Of a DNA stretch of 64,000 bases, positions 57,826 to 64,000 are shown in pieces (the first letter of the stretch is position 1; the number at the start of each line of letters is the position of its first letter). A program made the position numbers and the translations under genes. Below the pieces are notes generated by a model that was not told where the DNA came from, did not search any database, and worked only from the letters and a program-made list of their open reading frames with translations. The DNA is from Pyrenochaeta sp. MPI-SDFR-AT-0127 (lineage: Eukaryota > Ascomycota > Dothideomycetes > Pleosporales > Cucurbitariaceae): assembly GCA_020747015.1 (NCBI GenBank), contig JAGTJM010000078.1, forward strand, positions 62,001 through 126,000, read 5' to 3'.

Positions 57826-57827
57826 TA

Positions 57828-59676
57828 ACGTGTTTTATAAGCGAGTTGTTAATACAAGCGAGTCGTTAGCCCTACTAACTTTAATTACCTCTACTATCTT
57901 AATATATAATAGCTCTACGCTACGCTCCTTAAGTACCTTTAAAGGAAGCTAATATTTAGCTTACTATTAATTCTATTAAATCCTAGCAGATTTAGTCTAA
58001 AAGCCGTACTACTATAGTCTATAATATCCCTTATATAATAATACACGATTAACGCGCTAGTAAGCCTACACGACGCGATTACTAGCCTAACTTAAAGAAG
58101 CTTACTTAGCTAGAGGAGGAGGTAATTATACGCTATATACTAGACTTAGATTCTCGTAGATTCGCGCCTACGTACGTAGCTATACGTAATATAGCTAATA
58201 GCCTACTAGCTACGCGCAGCGCAGGTTATATTAGTATCTACTAGCTACGTAACTTTATTAAGTGTATAGATAGTCTTATAACGCGTTTTAATCGCGTATA
58301 TAATAGGTAGAGAGCTCTTTATAAGGATCCTATTCTTATATAATACTAGTTTAAGCTTATAGAGTAGATAAAGGCTAGGTATAGTATCTGCGATAAGGAC
58401 GTCTATAACTTTAACGAGGCTAGCTTTATAATAGGTAAGATTATAACTTAGCTTATTATTATAGGGTTAGAGAGAAGGGGTAGGCTAAAGGCTATCTAGC
58501 CTAGTAATCGCGAGTGGGTAACAGCAATCGCTGCGATTAACGCTGCTAGCTAGGCTATCCTACCCTTCCTTATCTTTACTAGCTAGTATTACCTCTCTAC
58601 CTAGTATAAGGAGGATATCCTACGCGACTAGGTAATCGCAGTTAGCGATAATAGCTAGATAAATAATAAGCTTAGAGTTAAGTAGCTAAAGCACTTTAAC
58701 GCTTACACAAAGACTTATATTATTAGAGCTTATCGCCTACTTATCCTTAATAGCTATAAGAGCTATTACTCTCTTAAATTTTAAGAGCTCTATAAGGAGA
58801 ATAATATCTATACGCTCTATATACTACCTTACTTATCCTACCTACTATAGCCGCTTAATATTAGCTGCTTCTCGCCGTTAAAGCGCGCGTATAGCTATAA
58901 GATTAAGGCTCTAATCTATAGCTATATTAACTATATTACTAAGCTTAAATTTCTACTAGCCTTTAAGGTAGCCTTTAATCGCGCATTTATAATAGCTAAT
59001 ATCTACTTAGCCTTTTAAGGCGTAGGCCTTATTCCTCTCTAGCCAGACGCTATCCTATTAAAGCTAGACGTAAAGCTATATACGCCTCCTCTAGCTACTC
59101 TACTAGAGGCTGTATAGTAGGCTTAAACACCTAGTAACGTATATAAGCTTAAGGCTTAATTAACACTAATACGTGAGCGCGTATAGTAGTATAAGAGCTT
59201 ATTACCTACCTTAATTATTAAAGTAATTAATTAGCTTAAGAAAGGAGCTAAGGTGATAATACTCTCAGCTAAGCTTATACGCAATAGGATCTCTAGCCTT
59301 AAGAGAGCTAACGAGGTAGTAATAAAGCGTAGGTAGTATAAAAAGAAGCGTATATAGAAGCGAGGAGTCCTTATAAAGGGAGCTAGAGAGGATATACTCG
59401 CTTAACGTAAGGCTGATTAGTAGATTACTCGTAAAGAGCGTTAAGGTAGAGAGTAGTTAGGCCTTAGCCACCAGGCTCTTGCGCGCTGTAGTAGGTGCAG
59501 GGAGCCTAGGTATAACGCACGTACGTGTAAAAAAGACTCTGTAGATACTACTTGATCTATTGTATTAATATCTATATACTGCTATATATCGTGGTTGAGT
59601 TGTACGCTTAAAGAGGTAATCAAAGTTAGTGGGGCTAACGACTCGCTTATATTGACGACTCGCTTGTAAAACACGT
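57828..59676 (+). mobile_element. nested pogo/Fot1-type DNA transposon, RIP-degraded, 1.85 kb
   Basis: Terminal inverted repeats begin ACGTGTTTTATAAGCGAGT at 57828 and end in the matching TAAAACACGT at 59676. Each is about 70 bp with C/T differences and is flanked by TA (57826-57827, 59677-59678). The interior carries a forward transposase relic. The outer sequences on both sides together make a second copy of the repeat unit seen whole at 56735-56880, so the element inserted into that repeat. Nearly all differences between the two inverted repeats are transitions, as expected of RIP. Confidence 0.85.
58095..59130 (+). pseudogene. pogo/Fot1-type transposase relic
   Basis: Conceptual translation through stops gives the family order. 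EEEVIIRYILDLDSR and FIKCIDSLITRFNRVY lie in the DNA-binding half. DKDVYNFNEASFIIG follows (the first catalytic Asp region), then NREWVTAIAAINA, AYRLLILNSYKSYYSLKF and LPYLSYLL, then NISCFSPLKRAY. The remainder fits the C-terminal half. The very many TAG/TAA codons rule out function. The family is recognised by motif order only. Confidence 0.78.
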
Positions 59677-59679
59677 TAA

Positions 59680-60121
59680 CCTATAGGAATAGAGGTGTTC
59701 TTAGTTATCTAACGTAGTACGCACTCCTATATACCTTTAAGTTATACTTAGATTCGTTTTAGAACCCTTTAGCGCCTGTGTTGTTATAAGCGTGTGGGTA
59801 GAGCCTATGTCACAGTATAACACCCTAGGGGGACCCTGGCTAGAGCGTTTATTTGTAACAAATGATTGGCGGAGACACTGGCTACTAACTTGTTTATGGG
59901 AAGGCTAATTGCGTGATGTCTTAGCATCACTAACTTCTTTGAAGCTGATTGGTGGGCGGGGCACACCACCCGGGAAGGGACTATGTCGGGAGACGGCGAA
60001 AAAAAGATCCGAGAGGATGGGTGAGCGAGAGGTATAAGAAGGGCGGCTGCCCCTCGTTGCGCGGAGGAGCCGGCGTCTCACACCCCTTTTGTCCTGTTGT
60101 TCCATACGGCTGTAAGGGGGC
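59680..60121. other. end of repeat block, then GC-rich promoter-like DNA
   Basis: To about 59790 this is the right half of the split repeat unit. From about 59940 the composition turns GC-rich abruptly, up to the small gene at 60122. Confidence 0.5.
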
Positions 60122-60895
60122 ATGGCTATGCTTGATCCGAAAAGATTTTTGCCGGAAGTGCAATCCATTGTTGCGGAGCAATTTGGAGCGGGGGCGACAA
60201 TCAACGACTTTTTAGAGTTAGAAAAGCAGTGCGATGGGGATGCAGCGCATTTCGAACCATTGTTCAGAGCGTGGCTACGCTTTCAGGCACCGGGGAAGAC
60301 GGTGCTGCAGTTTAAGGTGAGGATCACGGGGGTGACCCGTTGTCTAAGGGTAGACTTCTTGAAAAGAATGACGGCGTGTACGACCTAAATTCGTACGATA
60401 AGTACGACTAACCACGCTAATAGTATTTTAGGTTTTCGGGCAGAAAAGTACAGCGTTAGTTGTCTTGTGACGCACTACCCAGAAACGGAGTGGTGCGTAG
60501 TGCGGGAGAGTGGGCGGCTTCCGTTGTGCAGCGACGTAAAGCATTGTGGTTGCAGCAGCATGTTGGCGGGGCCGAATGACCTTCGGAGGTCGTATCTGGT
60601 GTTATCCACCGCAGCGGCTAAGGAGTTGGTGTTTTGTACAGCGTTTGTTAGCGTTCTAGAGGAGGCATCTTTTACTGTCCTCCTGGACACGTTTCGTGTG
60701 AAACTTGCGGGGCTTGATGACCGAGGTTGGTTCAACTCGCATTGTTGGCGATCATTTTTGCGGGCCGGTGAATGCACGCAACACTTTTATTGTACGGAGT
60801 GTATGTTGCCCCGTGCGCCCTTTGTGCGAATGGACTCTATGGCAGGGAGTGCTGTGGAAGGGTTTTCTGTGCCTGTGATGACAGATGTCCGCTAG
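60122..60895 (+). CDS. hypothetical protein, Cys-containing
   Basis: A two-exon model, 60122-60316 and 60449-60895 (132-bp intron, GTGAGG donor, AAAAG acceptor, phase 0), gives 213 aa. The N-terminal part (MLDPKRFLPEVQSIVAEQFG) is acidic-helical. The second exon contains CSDVKHCGCSSM and GECTQHFYCTECMLP, a Cys/His spacing that could bind zinc. I do not recognise a family. Base composition is clearly normal (GC-rich) against the AT-rich block to the left. The intron is longer than others in the window, so the model may be wrong in detail, and the second exon may be a separate gene. Confidence 0.4.
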
Positions 60896-61065
60896 CCTCC
60901 TCAGGCCCGCCATTTAAACGAGAATATTTTAGTGGGGTGTAAAAAGGAAGTATGGCCGAAGAACCAGCCAATCACTCCATGCCCACCAAGCCCAGCCTTT
61001 GATCATATGTATGAGGCCCCAGCCAACTCTACAGCGACTAGTTTTCGCAGATTTTACAAAACTCA

Positions 61066-61836
61066 ATGCCTAAAGCAAAGAGTAAAAGTAAGAAGCCGGC
61101 AACCCGCGCAGCTCGGCCAAGTGCCCGCTCAGAGGCTGGCAATCGAGGTCGTCAGCAACGGTCGATCGCAAACAGAAGCACCGCCCAGGAACCAACTGAG
61201 GACGGAGACTGTCCAGTGTTCTTCTGGAAGGAGACGGAGAGAGAAGTTGGGTTCCTCTCTCCGTGGTACAAGTGTGTGTTCAAAGAAAGTGGCGTGCGAT
61301 ATACTTCTGTTGGACACTCCATACTAGCAGAGAAAGCCCGGCTATTTGGGGATAATGTAAAAAATTTCCTTCTGGCTTTCTTCTAATCGCTAATAAACTC
61401 CTAGGATGCACTGAAACAGATATTGGCCGCGGACACTGCAGAAGAGCAAAAGTTATGGGGAGGCAATATAAAGGGAATTAATGACAAAATTTGGGAAGCA
61501 CGTACTGTTTCTCTCAATGATCATATGCCCTGTTCTTCTACTCACTGACTCTCAGATGCTTTGGATATTGCGACTCGCGCAAACATCGCGAAATTCTTCG
61601 TTTCAGCTCCCTTGAAGGGGCGGTTGGAGTCCTTCGGCACGAGAGAGTTTGTACTCGCATCTCCTCATGATCGATTGTTTGGAATCGGCTTTAACGCCGC
61701 GGACGCTATCCAAGTTGGCAAGGAACAATGGGGACAGAATCTATTTGGTCAGGCATTACTTGCAACTCGGAGCCATCTAGACTACACATTGCGTAGCGCG
61801 ACAGCGCGTCAATACGATGAGATGGGCGTGAGATAG
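61066..61836 (+). CDS. NADAR-domain protein (YbiA-like)
   Basis: Three exons, 61066-61356, 61405-61501 and 61556-61836, join in phase to 222 aa. The N-terminal 50 residues are Lys/Arg-rich (MPKAKSKSKKPATRAARPSA), possibly a nuclear signal. The NADAR domain follows: CPVFFWKETEREVGFLSPWY, the KA.LFGD helix (AEKARLFGDN), ANIAKFFVSAPLKGRLESFG, FVLASPHDRLFGIGF and WGQNLFGQALLATRSHL. NADAR enzymes cleave N-glycosidic bonds of riboflavin precursors or, in related groups, of ADP-ribose adducts on nucleic acid. Which reaction applies here is unknown. The gene is intact and convergent with the FnIII gene, with 101 bp between the stop codons. Confidence 0.85.
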
Positions 61837-61937
61837 TCAATATTAGGTTGCAGCATGGCATATAATACCTCACAAAGCAAGAACCTTATCTCCTTATAGA
61901 TCCAATCTATTGCTGCGATTACCTGCCATCATGAGAC

Positions 61938-64000
61938 CTACCAATCACATATGACCTTGTTGAAGTAGTTCTCAGCCCAGGATATAGGAGGACAAACGAT
62001 CTCCTCTGGATCCACTGCTGCTTGACAGCTCACCGAGTCCTTGTTCGGACATTTCAATGTTCCAGGGCCTCTACCATCGCTCTTGTACACACATCCTTGA
62101 GCGTCTCCAGTTGTCATAGTCCATTCACCGTTTGGCCAAGGGGGATTTGTCAGTTCACCATCTGGTGCTAGTTGACATCTGTTCGTGCCATCGCCACATC
62201 GTAAAGATTCCTCCGTCTCACATACATACCAACTTGTTGTTGACCAAGGAATGTTGAAGAACTGCCATTCCATGTCATTGGAGATCTCATCAATATAGTT
62301 GACGTAGAAGACATAAAAGCGCTGTGACTTCTGTGGTTGGGGCGTTGGCGTTGGTGTTGGCGTTGGTGTTGGCGCCGGCGTTAGTGTTGGCGTTCGGGAC
62401 GTTGGCTGCTGAGGAGGATTGTCTGCACCCTGATCAGAATCACTTGTGCCAGGATATCCAGAATAGCGAATGTCGATGACTTCGTCCGGTCCAAGATCCC
62501 GTGGATTCACTGGATCCAGCTTATCTGCTGGGCCAAAAGGACAAGGTGGCGTTTCATCCCCATCGTCATCATCATCGTCGTCATCATCATCATTATCTTT
62601 GTCGGGATCTTGAGGGTCTTGGAAACCTCCCTGGTCTCTCGGACACGTGAGCAATGGGATGCATGGCCCGGGAGAGGGCCCACAACCAACGCATGGGAAG
62701 CCACAACCGCTTGGGCAAATCGGACCAGGAGGCCCAATGTCAATGACTATTGGTGGATACGGCCCACCATACTTACGATCATCATCACTGCCCGGCGTAG
62801 GTGGTTCGGTTGGGTAGGGAACTGGCGCTATGGTTCTGGTAACCTCAGGATTTTTATCGTTGGTAATAGGAGTTGGTGTTGGGCGAATACGTGGCACAGG
62901 ACTAAAGGTAAATGCCGGACCTGGGGGAAATGATTGCTCCCAAAATTCTATGGTCCTCGTGGTAACCGGAGGGAGAGTTATGGTTGTTGTCTTGAACGAA
63001 CGTGTCGTTCGACCGTCAAGAGTCCAGACGACCTCCAGGTCGGTGGTATACGGCGGCAAGGTAATGGTTGTTGGCGTAGGCAGAACCTTTGGAGGGAGGA
63101 TAAAGTTGCAAGGCGGGCTGCAGGTGACATGCGGCGTCGGAGAGTTCCAGATCGCAGGGTCAATGTAGACATTTCCGTCGCCTCCATTATTGCCCCCACC
63201 ACCACCGCCACCGCCTCCTCCACCACCATTACTTCCACCGTCGCCTGGTTGGCCTGGTTGGCCAGATCCATCGCCACCATTTCCAGGCGAGCCCCAACCA
63301 CACTCAAACGTCGGTTCCGCCGGGCATTCTGATACACCAGGAGTAACATCTTTGGAACCTACAACACAGTTTGATTTTGGACTTTCGAGATTTCCTAGTA
63401 GAGTTTAGTATTGAATGAATCGGCCTATCGGAATGTGTACATACCATTCATTGCAGTAACACAAAACTCATAGTTCCAGACTCCCGGGAAAAGAAACGCA
63501 ATACCTAAGCAAGGCTGGCCAACCACAGACAGGTCGGCCTTGGAGAAGTCTGAGGCGTTATTGATATTCCGCGTCCATGCTCGATAGTTAGCAGCGTTGG
63601 CAGAGCCATCAAAATTCAAGATTACCGTAGTTCCGTCTTTGGTGTTTACCTTGAGATTTGAGGGCGCCCCAGGTGCTCCAGCTCCAGGCTTGACTCGAGG
63701 TGGCACGGATGGGAAGCCAGGGCCTAGGTCTGTCCAGGTGCTTATGGCTAATACGTGTCTGTGTCCCGGCTTGAGGCCGTTGACTGTGATGGAGTTACCT
63801 TTGATGCCGCGTGACAGAAGCCAAGCACAAGGCTCGTCCACATCGTATGTGAAAACTTCGTAAAGCTGCACGTTGAAGCCACCATCCGGTGGATCCCATC
63901 GCGCATTGAATCCATCACCAGTGGGATTAATGACAATGTTCTTTGGTCCAGGAGCTACGCTCTGTTTGACCGCCGCGCTTACCACACCTGAGTAGCTGGA
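61938..64000 (-). CDS. large secreted fibronectin-type-III protein, C-terminal part (runs off window)
   Basis: Two exons are visible: 64000-63445, open past the edge, and 63358-61938. The gene's start lies outside the window; about 658 residues are seen. The first exon encodes tandem beta-sandwich modules of fibronectin III type (WDPPDGGFNVQLYEVFTYDV; VNGLKPGHRHVLAISTWTD). After the intron come a poly-Gly linker, CSPPCNFILPPKVLPTPTTI (a segment common in the C-terminal tails of fungal chitinase- and glucanase-like secreted proteins), Pro-rich repeats, a run of ten Asp, a Pro-Thr array, and a Cys-rich end finishing ICDW. It is probably a cell-wall or extracellular protein; the catalytic domain, if any, is upstream of this window. 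Confidence 0.75.
63183..63235. repeat. CCACCACCG-type microsatellite encoding poly-Gly
   Basis: Purine/pyrimidine-biased CCNCC repeat inside the secreted-protein gene. It encodes a flexible glycine linker on the reverse strand. Related low-complexity tracts lie at about 62341-62392 (Pro-Thr array) and 62563-62597 (poly-Asp). Confidence 0.85.

Overview
This window is nuclear DNA of a filamentous ascomycete (Pezizomycotina). The genes carry many short introns (about 46-75 bp, GT or occasionally GC donors, CTAAC/CTGAC-like branch sites). They belong to typical filamentous-fungal families: secondary-metabolite P450s, an integral-membrane fungal rhodopsin-like protein, a fungal-specific transcription factor, NADAR and SPX-EXS. 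Long AT-rich tracts and transposase relics carry CpA-to-TpA type changes, as expected of repeat-induced point mutation (RIP). The species cannot be named from the sequence alone. Exon coordinates below were worked out by eye from splice signals, reading-frame phase and family motifs.

Region 1 (0.4-1.7 kb) holds a mitochondrial-type persulfide dioxygenase-like metallo-beta-lactamase gene. Region 2 (2.2-15.7 kb) is a compact terpenoid biosynthetic cluster: two P450s reading away from each other, a short-chain dehydrogenase/reductase (SDR), a Baeyer-Villiger-type flavin monooxygenase, a short cluster-type HMG-CoA reductase, an aristolochene-synthase-like sesquiterpene cyclase and an MFS exporter. 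The cyclase has an early in-frame stop codon and a slightly early end although its frame and introns are otherwise kept. The pathway may therefore be newly dead, or may use a cyclase elsewhere. HMG-CoA reductase would feed farnesyl diphosphate to the cyclase, the oxidative enzymes would decorate the skeleton, and the MFS protein would export it. An additional intact SDR sits at 17.0-17.9 kb.

Region 3 (18-29.5 kb) mixes decayed repeats with a bacterial-like SIS-domain sugar isomerase gene whose start codon sits alone in its first exon, an ATP-grasp relic, and a second, decaying oxidative gene group (SDR pseudogene, P450 pseudogene, and a berberine-bridge-like oxidase with one in-frame TGA). 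Region 4 (29.9-39.3 kb) has an intact secreted HExxH metalloprotease-like gene, a 2.64-kb pogo/Fot1-type DNA transposon with identical 97-bp terminal inverted repeats inserted just upstream of it, and an intact SPX-EXS phosphate exporter-like gene.

Region 5 (41.4-51.7 kb) is a gene graveyard: pieces of a tannase, an MFS permease, an enoyl-CoA hydratase, an acyl-CoA synthetase, a thiolase and a fungal-specific transcription factor. This looks like a dead acyl-CoA or aromatic-acid catabolic locus. Region 6 (52.4-64 kb) has an intact fungal rhodopsin/PTH11-like membrane protein, an extremely AT-rich RIP-mutated repeat block with a nested 1.85-kb pogo/Fot1 element, a small unknown gene, a NADAR-domain gene, and the 3' end of a large secreted fibronectin-type-III protein that runs off the window.
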